64,000 nucleotides of DNA from Planococcus citri (Eukaryota > Arthropoda > Insecta > Hemiptera > Pseudococcidae): the NCBI RefSeq assembly GCF_950023065.1, contig NC_088678.1, forward strand, positions 27,022,580 to 27,086,579, given 5' to 3'. A program made the position numbers and the translations under genes. Below are positions 24,341 through 35,800 of the stretch, one piece after another; within the stretch, counting starts at the first letter, position 1, and each line of letters begins with the position of its first letter. The notes beneath the pieces were generated by a model, which was not told the DNA's origin, did no database searches, and worked only from the letters and a program-made list of their open reading frames with translations.

Positions 24341-25152
24341 ACTGTGATGTGTTCTTCATTTCAGTTTTGCATACAAGTATCATGAAAAAAAAAATCGAGA
24401 AAATAGTGAAGAAACATTATCTTTTGTATGTATTTATGAGGTTTTGAAAACAAAGAGGTAAATTAACGATACGTTTTATCAAAAAATTGAGTCCTTTGGA
24501 AACTTGAAATTACTGTGTACTAAGAAATAATGGGGTATTTCCATAGATACCGTACCTATCTGACGTTATAGTGCCCTAGTTCAAATCGTACACCAACACC
24601 TCGAGAGGTTCCCTTGTACAAAGATCGTGTCCGCTGGCAAAAATCAAGGTTTTCCGGTTTTGAATTATGATGGTAACACGATACACTACGAGTATGATGA
24701 ATCTACTTCAGTGATCTATTTCGAAAACATAACAAGGTTGGCCAAATTTTTCGTCAGACGATGAAGCCGAAACATCTAGATACGTATAAGGTTATTCTTT
24801 TCGTGACCAAAAGCAAATGCGTGGGTTACAATGTTACATAATTCAAAATTAGCAACTAGGTGATAAGGTTCTTGGTTAGCAAAATATTCTCGTAACTCGA
24901 AATGAATTGCATGAGGAAAAAAATCATCGTAAAGGAAGCCTCTAAGTAATAAGGTACGGCTGAGCAAAAATAAAATGTGAAAATCCTTGTAACCGAAAAA
25001 TAAAACAATTAAGGTAAATTTTCTATGAAGACTTATGCAAATGAGTTATGTGTAAACAAACAATGACCAGCTTAGGTATCTAAAAAAAAGAATGGAAGAA
25101 TTATTTATATCGATCAAAAAATGTTAAGAGGATTTTTTTTTATTCGTTTCTC
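24341..25152. other. No gene recognised
   Basis: AT-rich spacer between the tandem array and the next element. A 63-codon minus-strand frame at 24776-24967 has no recognisable domain. Confidence 0.4.
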
Positions 25153-26535
25153 TGCCCCAATGTGCAAAAACGTCGACACAATGTGTCTGCTGTGTCCGCG
25201 GATTTGTGGCTGTTTGTGTCTGTTTTTTTCCGGTTTTTCAGACACAATGTGTCTGTTTTTTGCATATCTCCTATTACAAATGTGTAGGCAATTCTCACAA
25301 TCAATAGCCCAACAAAAGAAAAAAAGATTCTTTTGTGTGGAACTACCAACAATAACAATAAGACGAATTCCATCCTAAAACCTAACCTGTACTGTAGACT
25401 GTTTAGGGTAGTTGCTCATACGTACCTTGATTATATATGGATACATATAGTGACAGAACCGGTTTCCTCTCTACTTTCTCTTGGATGTTTAGTTTGGTTG
25501 CTGATGGTCTCCTCCTACCCCGCATAAAGGGATGTTTCAAAACTTCATTTACAGGAGTACACCACTAGTGAAGGTTTAGAAATAGGTATTAAATTATGCA
25601 TATTCGCCTATTGAGCCTCCTTAAGGAGATAATTTTTTTAGATCAATTTTGAAATAATTTATCCCTCAAAAATATGCATCTGTAGGAAATAATTTTTCAA
25701 ATTTTTTGAGGTGTGTTAAGCAGTGTGTGATACTTTCAAATGGGTGAAATAATTTTTAAATAAGAAATCGTGTTATTTGAGGAACATTTCCAGCAAAACT
25801 GTAGGTAGGTCTAGGTACCTCCTTTCTTTTCATACTAACACTACCTATAAATATTATTTTTCTATCCCAAAGTAAGTAATAGGCCTAGGTATATTTTGTA
25901 ATCTATGAAAAATGAGTAAAGTACATTTTTTTTCCAAAAGTGCTTCGCATTTAAAAAAATGATAGATACATAATTGCATATCTACGCAGATATCCAAACG
26001 AATAATAATAAAAAAATACAAATCATTAAGGGTTTGTGGGAATCAAATTTTTGGGAGTTTTTTTTTCGAGTCAAAAAATAATGTTTTCCAAATTTTTGTA
26101 ATCAACTTTTTAATGGAGAGCCTAAATTAAATTGTTAACCAAGTCCGAAAAAAATGTAAAAAATGGGTGACACTAGTACTTAAAAATTGAAGTTGCAAAC
26201 ATTCAAACAACCCCCACAAAAAATATGATGGAGCTTTGAAATTTGCGTTATCTGTACCTAATGGCTAATATGTACCTACATATCAGACTCCTAAAAGCTA
26301 TTTCATTTTACTGTGATAACGAAAATGATGTGCAACTCAACATACATTTGAGATAGGCAACCATTCCATCAGCAGGCGGTCACATTGTGAACGTCTTACC
26401 GGTTTTACAGTCACATAGTGTCTGGTTTTCACTACACAATGCGTATTGTTTTGAAAACAGACACAAAATGTCCGTTTTACTGGATTTGTGTACTGTTGTG
26501 TCCAATTTTTACGGACACGCTTGCACATCGGGGCA
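25153..26535. mobile_element. Inverted-repeat element with GACACA-rich ends
   Basis: The left end TGCCCCAATGTGCA (from 25153) pairs with TGCACATCGGGGCA (to 26535), one mismatch in 14. Both sub-terminal regions are rich in 'gacacaatgtgtc'-like words, including CAGACACAATGTGTCTG (25239-25255), which is a perfect palindrome around one base. The right end continues to CACTG, suggestive of hAT, but I see no clear 8-bp duplication. There is no transposase in the 1.1-kb interior, which looks AT-rich and unremarkable. Confidence 0.5.
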
Positions 26536-28227
26536 CTGTTTTGAGCGTTCATTAAATGAACAATAGAACCCCTAAAAAAAGTTACTTACTAATTTTCCAT
26601 TTAATATTATGATATTTATATCACGTGGGATTTACATTTGTGGTCTTTACCTATACCTACCTTAAATTCGATAGCTTATTTTACATACTCGTAATTAACC
26701 AATGAATTGAATCAAAAAATTAAATACCTGCACAATTTCTTCACGCAAAATAAATTTTAAAAAGAATTATACACGTCGGATTCAACAGCGCTCACGAAAT
26801 AAACTAATCTAACACAACACCAGTTTAGCGCGAGTATAGTTCGTAATATTTCAGTGGAGGAAATCTTCCGCCGTTTAGAAGTAGGAATGAAGGCCGGCGT
26901 TCATTCAATGCAAACTTGTATGATCTCGCTGTACGTCTTGCATCCTACGTTCCTACACTACAATTAATTCATTACTCATGCTTCTTCAAAGTTCAGACAA
27001 TTTCGTTGGGAGGAGGGAAGTGTCAAATTTTCAGGCAATTTTTTTTTTTTGCAAATGTGCCATAATCTGGTTTAATATAGGTACACTACAACACTTACAT
27101 ACGTATTTGTTTCCATATTTAGATAGGTAAGGTATAACCACTTCATTGCATTCGAACTAAGTGTAGTATATACGTATTACAGCAGGCAAAAGTGAACTAT
27201 TTTTGTCCGCCTGTTTCGCCATTATTGAAGGCGATTGGAAGGAGGGTGCAATGAGCCCACTTGTGACGGGCTCGAGGAAATTTTTGAGGCTATGAGAAAT
27301 GGCGCCTTTAAAAAAATGTAAATTTGCAATAAAAATGTACGTACTTCCCAATGGCAGTTTGATAAGAGACGGATTCGAGGTTGTAACATTCAAATTTGAA
27401 ATTAGTTTTTTGTTTTGGGATTTTGGGTGTGTCATTTAGAAAGGGGTATTTGTTTGGTTTGTATACTTGGAATCATATGTGATACATCGATTGGTACAAT
27501 GGCGTAGCCAAAGCATATCTGGAGGGGGGGGGGTTGGTTTTTTGAGAAAGAAAAGTCCATCTTATGATGTTAGGAAGAGGAAAAAAAATTAGCCCCAGCG
27601 TAGCGAAGGCAAAAGCTTTTAGAAATTGCTATTTTAATATGTGAAAGGACAATGTTTTTTTTATAAGAGGATGTTGATTGTTTTGGCTTCAAAATTTCAG
27701 AATTTGAATGATTTCTTTAGAAATTTCAAGTCTGAAATAGGAAAGCAAAAATGCCCAAACAAAGTGAGGGCAAAAGTTCACGAAATTTCGTGTATCGAGA
27801 AGTGAAAAAACATTTTTTTCGATCTGAGGAGTTTTATTTTTGGATTTGCATGCACATTTTTTTTGAGTTTGAATATAGATTTTCAGAAACTTTGATTTTG
27901 AAAAAGAGAAATCAGTGGGCCTGAGCGAAGCGAGGGCCGAAGTTTTTGAAAATTAATCAAAATCCATGTATGTAGTTACCCAGTAAATTATGGATTTTTT
28001 TTTATTTTTACAAGAAGTCAATTTTGTAATTCCATTCGACATTTTTAAGAGTAAGGTACCTCTGCCTTGAACAGGTGCAGAAATTTAGAAATAGAAAAGC
28101 TGTACTTAGCTTGAGCAAAGCGAAGGCAAAATATTTCAAAAATGTGCTATCAAGTTTCAAAAAAGTCGGCATATACTTAAGTCTCTTCGTAGACCGAACA
28201 TTTTCAAGATTCATCAATAACGTTAAG
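26536..28227. other. No gene; dispersed motif copies
   Basis: 26.54-27.5 kb is unique-looking. From 27.5 to 28.2 kb there is a G-run (27526) and then reverse-orientation copies of the GCCCTCGCTTCGCTC motif near 27600, 27770, 27920 and 28115, spaced by 150-200 bp with 'aaaagctttt'-type flanks. Two minus-strand frames here (27157-27435 and 28008-28217) have no known domain. Confidence 0.45.
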
Positions 28228-30546
28228 CAGGGATGTTAACCAGTTTTTAACCTTGACCTTAATTCGGGAAATAACCGTAAAAAATGGTAAAAAATCACAT
28301 AACCTCAACATATGAGTAACCTTAACCTTTACTCGAAAATTTTCTTCACCTTCTGGTTTTCGTAGAGCAGTGTTAGTAGTGTTTTGTTCTTGTTTAAAAT
28401 TTTATTCATTTTCACAAATTTTAACAGTTCTGACTTTTGAGAAAAGATTTGATCAATTTTATTTGAATTTTGTAACTTTGAAGTAATCATTGGCGATTTT
28501 CACACCATTTTGATGTTTTTTTGTACATTTTGTGCAGTTTTGCAATATTTTTAGATTAATTTGCAATGATTATCAATGATCTGGTTTTTTTTTTAATGTT
28601 TCGAGATGTTTTACATATCAGATTTTGGTTGTTTTAATTTCATTTCAAGGATATTTTGAGCAATTTTTCAAAATTTTTCTCAATTTTGTCAATTACTTGG
28701 CAAGAAAACAGATTTTTTCACATTTTTATCCATAAAGTGAGATGATTTTGCAGCTTTATGGCAATAAATCTAGACTTTTTTGGAAATTTTGACATTAAAG
28801 TTAGAATGTTTAGTGATTACTGGCAGAAAAGCGAGATTTCAACAATTTATGAATTTAAGCATAACACAGAGCTAATTTGAAAATTTTTTATATTTTTTGG
28901 GGAAAATTGAAACCTTGTGTAAAAGAGCAACATTTTTGACTTGAATTTTTAGCAAAAAAGTGTGACATAGTGTAGATGGCCCGCATCGGCTTAGGTGATT
29001 CCTATGATAGGTATCAGCTATAGGGATGCAAATTATACCTACTTATTATATTATATGGAAACGTGTTAACTATTTAGTGAGTTAGAAATGTACAAATACT
29101 CTGTATTCGTGCAGATGACGTCACAGGTGGTCAACCCTTCTCATTTAGTTGAGTTCTTTATTAGACAAGGATTGATAGCCCCCGCAACATTTATGGCTTG
29201 AGATAGGAAAATAAGATCATTATTTATCAAAATTTATTATAAAGAATGCTCGCTTTTTGGCAGGTTGCGGAATCCCTTTGAAATATACCGATGCTGCGAG
29301 CATTTCTTACCCCTTTTTACCATGTGATCAGGGGGAGGATCCTATTTCACCCTCTTTTCTATAAATTGAATCGTTTTAGCGCCAAAACCAATTGGTTCCT
29401 GAACCTGCAGTAAATAGGTAGGTACCTCGTCGTGAACGTCTGTATCGGTGTGATTTTATCATATAATTTCTTACCCCAGCTAGTAGAAATTATTCACAGT
29501 AGTGATGATGAAAATCATGGTCTACCCTTTTAGTTTATGCCACTCCGGTCAGTGGTTAATTCATTGTTAATTTGGTCATGGATCCGATGATCATTAATTT
29601 GTATCTTTTTGGCAATGTACACTGAACCAGTTAGGTACACATTGTGCAAAGAATTAAAGTGCACCTCTTTTAGTTAAGTTCCATCGATGCCTTTGGTATT
29701 AGTAAGGCCCTAGATAGAGATGGAAAATGTATATAGTTTGGTAAGTAAGTTTGAAATAACTTACTCATATCTAATTAATTTAACACTATCGATTAATTAG
29801 AGTAGATGGGCATTGGGCAAGTATACCACAGCACAGGGCGTGTGGGTACTTGGTCAATTAATTTATTAAAAAATCTTTCAAATGGAGTTAGGCAAAATTA
29901 CATCTTGTCATCTTTGGCTTATTTTATTTTATCCATCTAAGTTATATGTGTTATCGATAATTTAGATATATACAAGTGTTACTTTATGGTACTTTGATGT
30001 AAAAATGTTCTATCTCTGCCTTAAAATGGCTCTTAGGCAACCATTAATGTTTGTTAAAAGATTAGATGCTGTCTTTGTAAATTACATTTTAATAAAATGA
30101 TCTTAAATTGTTTTGGTGTTAGAATATATTTCTCTCGTCACTACATAATAATTGCATATATTCATTCGGCATAACGTTTAAAAAGCCTCTTCTATTGAGC
30201 TATCCTGGCAATCACTACTATTATTCCTCCCTTAGGGAATAATAGGAAAGATCTAAATAGGTAGGTAGGGATTATTATCTATACCAACTAACTTAGTTCT
30301 GCCAGAATGAACTATATCAAGCGAAACTTTTTAGTCAACAGAAAAGTGAGACTTTTTGGTGATTTTTCATGTATTAGCCGTGAAAATTCCAAGTTTTAAA
30401 AATTTGACTCCATAAAAAAAACCATAACCGTAACCTTTATTCATCTATCAATTTTTACCAAAACTGTAACGAAATAGTCAACATGGGAAAAAAATGTACC
30501 CTTTAACCTTGACCGAAATTTTTTTCATTAAGGTTAGCATCCCCTG
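28228..30546. mobile_element. hAT-type element with perfect 8-bp target duplication
   Basis: The left end CAGGGATGTTAACC matches the right end (CAGGGGATGCTAACC in reverse complement) with one base added and one changed. Both sides are bordered by ACGTTAAG (28220-28227 and 30547-30554), a perfect 8-bp duplication as left by hAT transposases. Sub-terminal 'aaccttgacc' words occur at both ends. No transposase frame is seen. From about 28978 to 30300 the interior changes character and resembles sequence at 62.9-63.8 kb, so another repeat is probably nested inside. Confidence 0.78.
28978..30300. repeat. Nested LTR-like repeat, relative at 62.94-64.0 kb
   Basis: About 29640-29770 matches 63670-63790: 'aagaattaaa.tg.a.ctc.tttagttaagttccatcga' and then 'agagatggaaaa' and 'acttactcat'. 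An AATAAA on the plus strand lies near 30093. The left limit is guessed from a resemblance of 'agatggcccgcatcggc' to 'agattggccccactgcc' near 62945. No coding frame is seen. It may be a solo LTR or part of one; ends and duplication were not resolved. Confidence 0.35.
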
Positions 30547-31393
30547 ACGTTAAGCTATATTTCTACCAAAGCTGTGGGTCCGAAAGAATTTTGGGATTGG
30601 GTTTTGGTTTTGGGATCAAAATTTCTTCATTTCGGGATTGGATCTGTTTTAGTACCTATATTGTTCTTCTAGATTTTTAATTCAGTTTCGAGATTGATTT
30701 CAGGATTGGAAAAATTTTTTTGGTTCAGAGAAAACCCGGCTCTGGTTTTACAATTTTCATTTCAACCAATTTTAAGCCCAAATTGACTAATAGACCCTTC
30801 TAAGGAGTCTAAAAAATAGGAGTTTTTGAATGCATGTGCAGTGGAGCAATTTTAATCGTCAAATTTTAACGGCGACCCTGAGCTCAAGGGGGGTCTCGAC
30901 CCCCTTCGACCCCCCCCCTCCCTTGGCTACGCCTCTGGATTGGTACAAGTATGTTCCAGTAAACCTCTAAAACAGTTTTTAAAATTAATATGATATGTTT
31001 TTTTGTTGTTGAATTTTTCATTCCTTTCACAATGTTGTCCTCATTAGATTAACTAGGTTCTTGGGTAACTGCGGGTTTTGAGTATCTGCGTTCAAAAAAT
31101 AATTTTAAAATACACTTTTGAAAATTTTATGGAGTTTTAATTTTTTTTCAACATCTGTTTATCTGCAAAACTTGTTTTTTCCATCTCTATTTGGACATTT
31201 TTACTGTCTGTTAATCCATTTCCATCATTGCTAAGTCATGAATTTTCTGTTGTTGCGTACCAGATAAAGAAATTGTAAGAGTTCAGGTAATTTTTTTTTG
31301 GAAAACATTGAAAATAATTTATTAAAAATAAATAAGTTATGTACAAAAAAAAATCACAGCCATGAAGATGCTCCAGTAGTATCCTATCCTAAA
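30547..31393. other. Spacer with 3' end of the GMC gene
   Basis: AT-rich. A C-run lies near 30910. The last 80 bases before 31394 are the 3' untranslated region of the GMC oxidoreductase. Confidence 0.5.
31318..31323 (-). terminator. Poly(A) signal AATAAA of the GMC gene
   Basis: On the minus strand AATAAA lies about 70 bp beyond the stop codon at 31394-31396, a normal distance for a cleavage/polyadenylation signal. Confidence 0.6.
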
Positions 31394-32898
31394 TCACCGT
31401 TTATGTGAAACCACATTGCTCCAGAATTCTTTAATCATATCAGAGCCTTTTTCAGCGACCATGATAACTGGGGCGTTTGTATTACCGCTGACCAAAGTAG
31501 GCATAATGGATGCGTCCACTACTCTCAAACCTTTGACACCGATTACTCGTAGTTGTGGATCAACTACAGCATCTTTATCCCAAAATGGTCCCATTTTACA
31601 AGTTCCTACCGGATGATAAATGGTGACGGAATAATGTCGTATCATACATTCCCAGTACTGGTCGGTGAATCTGGGAATATTAGCGCACCCTGGAAATGGT
31701 ATCGAGTGTATTTGACTGCCATATTTCTGAAAAGCTTGCGTTCTGCTCATTGTTACAACCATTTTAACTCCTTCGATCAATGTCAACATGTCTAAAGGAT
31801 CAGTAAAGTAGTTAGGATAGATGAGCGGATACTCTAGAGGATTTTTACTCCTGAGTTTAATAACTCCTCGACTACGTGGTCGCAGTAGTACTGGAATTGC
31901 TGACCAAACATCTTTTTGTTCGATCGGTTCGTACACAGCTTTGTAGAAATCTTCCCTTAGACCGTGAGCTTTACGTATTTGATCCCCTTCGTCTGAATTT
32001 GTCGAACCTGATATGAAATGGAATTCGATATCCGGGTAATCCTCGGTACCATTCATGTACTTGGTGCTGACAAAAGCCAATCCTTCAACAGCTCCTAGTA
32101 CGGTTAAAGGCCCATCTCCCATTGCTGCGTAATTCAATACTGTTTGAACGTTTTGAATTCGTTCTTGCATTAATGATACGTCTTGATTGATGAGAAATGT
32201 TAATCCTCCCAGGCCAATATGATCTTGTAAATTTTCACCTACTTTTAGATCTTGTAATATTGGTATTTTCATTTCTTGTAGGTGTTCCTTCGGACCAATA
32301 CCGGAAAGCATCAAGATTTGTGGCGAATTCACCGATCCAGCTGATAAAATCACCTCTTTGGTGCACTTGACGGTGTGTCGTTGACCATTTCGCAGGTATT
32401 CAACACCATGGGTCGTTTTGGTGTTGGGATTGATGAGTACTCGAGTGACTTGAGCGTTCATAGCGACGTGTAAATTTTTACGTAATCTGGCCGGTCGTAA
32501 GAAAGCCTTTGCACTGCTGCATCTGGCACCTCGACGAATGGTACCTTGAGGTATCATGAAACCTGTCTGGTATTCGCCATTAATGTCTCTGTTCGGATAC
32601 CCCATTTCGATTCCGGCTTGTACGAATGTGGCTGCTAGAGGAGTTCTCCAGGGAGCTTCTTGAATGGTTAAGTAACCGCCGACTGAATGGTATGGAGTTC
32701 GGGATAGAAACGGATTTAGATTATCTTCGGATTTTTTGAAATAGTAGAGGGCTTCTTCGGAATTCCATCCGACGTTGCCGAGTGTCTCCCAGTGATCGTA
32801 ATCTTTTTTGTTGCCTCGTACGTACAGCATGTAGTTTAATACGCTCGAGCCTCCGATGACTTTACCTCGTGGCCAGTTACATCGTCTGTTGTTCATTG
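31394..32898 (-). CDS. GMC oxidoreductase, coding exon 3 (substrate and catalytic part)
   Basis: Begins after CCACAG at 32899-32901; the first two bases complete an Ala codon, followed by MNNRRCNWPRGK. Encodes residues 128-628 with both GMC signatures, His556 and Asn602, and ends SHKR before a stop at 31394-31396. An open frame continues 25 codons upstream of the acceptor, but those residues have no family match and are intron. Confidence 0.95.
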
Positions 32899-35800
32899 CT
32901 GTGGAAATAGATAAGTAGGTGTTTATTAATATTTGGATGTTTTTTTGAGAGAAATAAGTGGATATTAAATACATACAAGTAGTACCTAACGTATGCCCTA
33001 AAATTGTAGGCCAGGCAACTTATTCGATGGAATTTTTTCCTTACCCTCCCACCATTCCTAGTGATTCAAAGTAGTTGTAGGTAGTTTGGTTGAAAGTTTT
33101 TTCTAGTCAAAAATCGAAACAAATCTGTGTTCACGATATTGAGGTTTAGAGGGTTAAAACTTTTACACGTTTGTGTTGCAACAAGTTGCTGAGTATGAAT
33201 TTCTTTTCTTTTTGGTTTGATCTCTCTGTAAGGATCCTCCAAATAGAAACTATAATCTGTTGCACATTTTTCACACCTTACAATATACCCATCATACGAG
33301 GTATCCCCGCCGACAGAACCATTTTTAAACCGGAGAAACTAAATTGAAAGAACATGCATAAACTTTTGTATTACCATCTAAAATTTCAGACGCCGAAGTG
33401 CGTTTTTCGATTTTTGGTAATTTTTAAAAATTAAACTTGGACTAGAAAGCGCAAATTTATCGTGAACTCCCCCCCCCTCTCTTCACCTAACAATTGGAAA
33501 CTGTGTTCATACCATTTTGAGCAGTTCTGGAGTCTCCAGCTGATGAAATCGCTAGAGAAATATACGGTTGAGAACCGACAGAAATCACTGAGATCAGTTT
33601 GGTAAAAATTGTGTGTTATTCAGTCAATGGTTGATTTTGACAGTCTTTTTGACGCCTTTTAAATATCTACTTACCTATACGTTATATGTAATATGGAATT
33701 GTTTGTGAAGTTCAATATAACGGATTGAAACTAATTTCAATGGACTTGAAATGTTGAAATTGGAGGTGATGTGAATTTTAGCTTTCCAACTTCATTGGAT
33801 AAAATTTTGCGAAAATTCGATCTTTCAAAAATCTGCTAAAAGCTTATGATTTTTCAAGACTAATTTTCTCTTATTGGTTGAACATTAGTTTCAAATTTTT
33901 TCATGAATTAGCGTATGGTTCGAAAACTATGGCACTGTGAAGGAGGGGAGGGGAGGCACGAATGAATTTTGGTCGAAAAAATTGCAAAAATGACTGATGC
34001 GTTGAAAAGTAAACAAATTTTTTATTATCAATTTTTTTCTTGCTCTAAAATTTATAAAGTGATCGGAATTCAAAAATTGCCAATTCGATGACATTTTTAG
34101 TAAATTGATAATTTTTGAGTTCCGATAACTTTTTAAAATTAAAAAACCAATAATCATAACGAAATTCGTCCATATTTTTTCGATGCATTATTCACTTCCG
34201 CAATTATTTGTTGAGAGAATTCTTTCGTTCCTCGTTTTTGCTAGTACTCTCTAAATTAGAAACAGTGAAATTTCACTGCTTAGCAGTCATGACATTTTCC
34301 CTTTTTAAAAGCAGTAGTTTTTGACTGAAAAACAGTAGAAAATCTGCCGAATCGGTCAGTCAAAATGATTTTTTATTGACCAATTCAGTACATTTTTCAC
34401 TGTTTTGCAATAAAAAACTACTGCTTTCAGAAAGGGAAAATGTCGTGACTGCTAAGCAGTGAAATTTCACTGTTTCAAATTTAGAGAGTAGGGCAATTTC
34501 ATAGTAAGTAGCAATTTTGCTCATTTTTCAGTTTTCAAGGTATGTCACCTATAAAGCTCAAAAAAGTAACAAAACATGGGCAATACATTTTTAATGCATA
34601 AAAAAATCACCAAAAAAACCAGAACTTTTCTTTTTTAATCAAAATACAAAGATGAAACTCGATAAAAATGTGTTTATTTCAGCAAAAAGCAGGACATTTT
34701 GAAAATTACTGCTAAAACATTCCTGTTCTTTGTTTTTGTCAAAAAAGTTAAACTACAATATTTTATTATTTTGCAACTTTTTGATTGAAAAAAAAATAGA
34801 TTTTTTTGGCAATTTTGGACAAAAATTGAGAATTTTCGCAATTTCTGGCAATAAGTACGAGTCTTGTAACAATTTCAGCTGAAGAAACGGTTTTTTAAGC
34901 ACTTTCTGGCGAAAAAACGCCACTTACAAATATTATTGGAAAAATGTGAGTTTTATATCACAATTTTTCAATCAAAATTTTTTAGCAATTTTTCGCAATA
35001 AAAAAAAGGAAATTCTTGACAATGCGGCCTATAAGAGCGAGACTTTGCTGTTTTTGGCAGAAATCAAGACTTCAACAGTAATTTCAGTAAAAAAGGCAAG
35101 GCTTCTCAGTCATTTTTAGCAAAAAAGCGAAACATTTTATAGGAAATGCTAAAAAGTGAGATTTTTCAAGGACACTCGTAACTCATAAGTTGACAAAATA
35201 CAAGACTTCAACAATTTTTGCAAAAAGCAAAACTTTTGGGAATTCGGCAATTCTTGACAAAAGCGACCTGCGAATCAATTGCCTGAGTAAAACAAAGGTA
35301 AATTTTTTCATTATGAGAAATGGGAAAATCTGTTTGAAGTAACCCTTCACAAAATTCCCTGACTTTTGAGTAAAAATTGCTGAAAATTCCGATATTCCTT
35401 CACTTGTTCAGGCTTGTGGACAGGGACACCCTATGGTGTTCTACCCACTGCCATGGTCAAATATTAATCTCGAATGTTAGTTTTAAAAAACATGATTAGC
35501 TCCTTCAAATTTGAAGATCGGCAACACCTTGAACTGACACTTTTTTTCAGTGGTACCTCTACCTAGTACCTACCTATTTGTATCCAAATCAGGAGCTTCG
35601 CTAACGACTCATTGGACAGTTGACACTCTGTTTTTGGCAAGCAATTTCAAAAAGTCTGGATTTTGTTGTTTAAAAAGTCTTTACTTCGAACTTGGTTTTC
35701 AAAATTATACGAGTCAACCAAAACAGGGTGTCAACGGTTCTTCCAGGTCAGTAAAAGTCTTTCTTTTTGCCCAGAGGTCCTTCTTTTTTCCGAATTTTCT

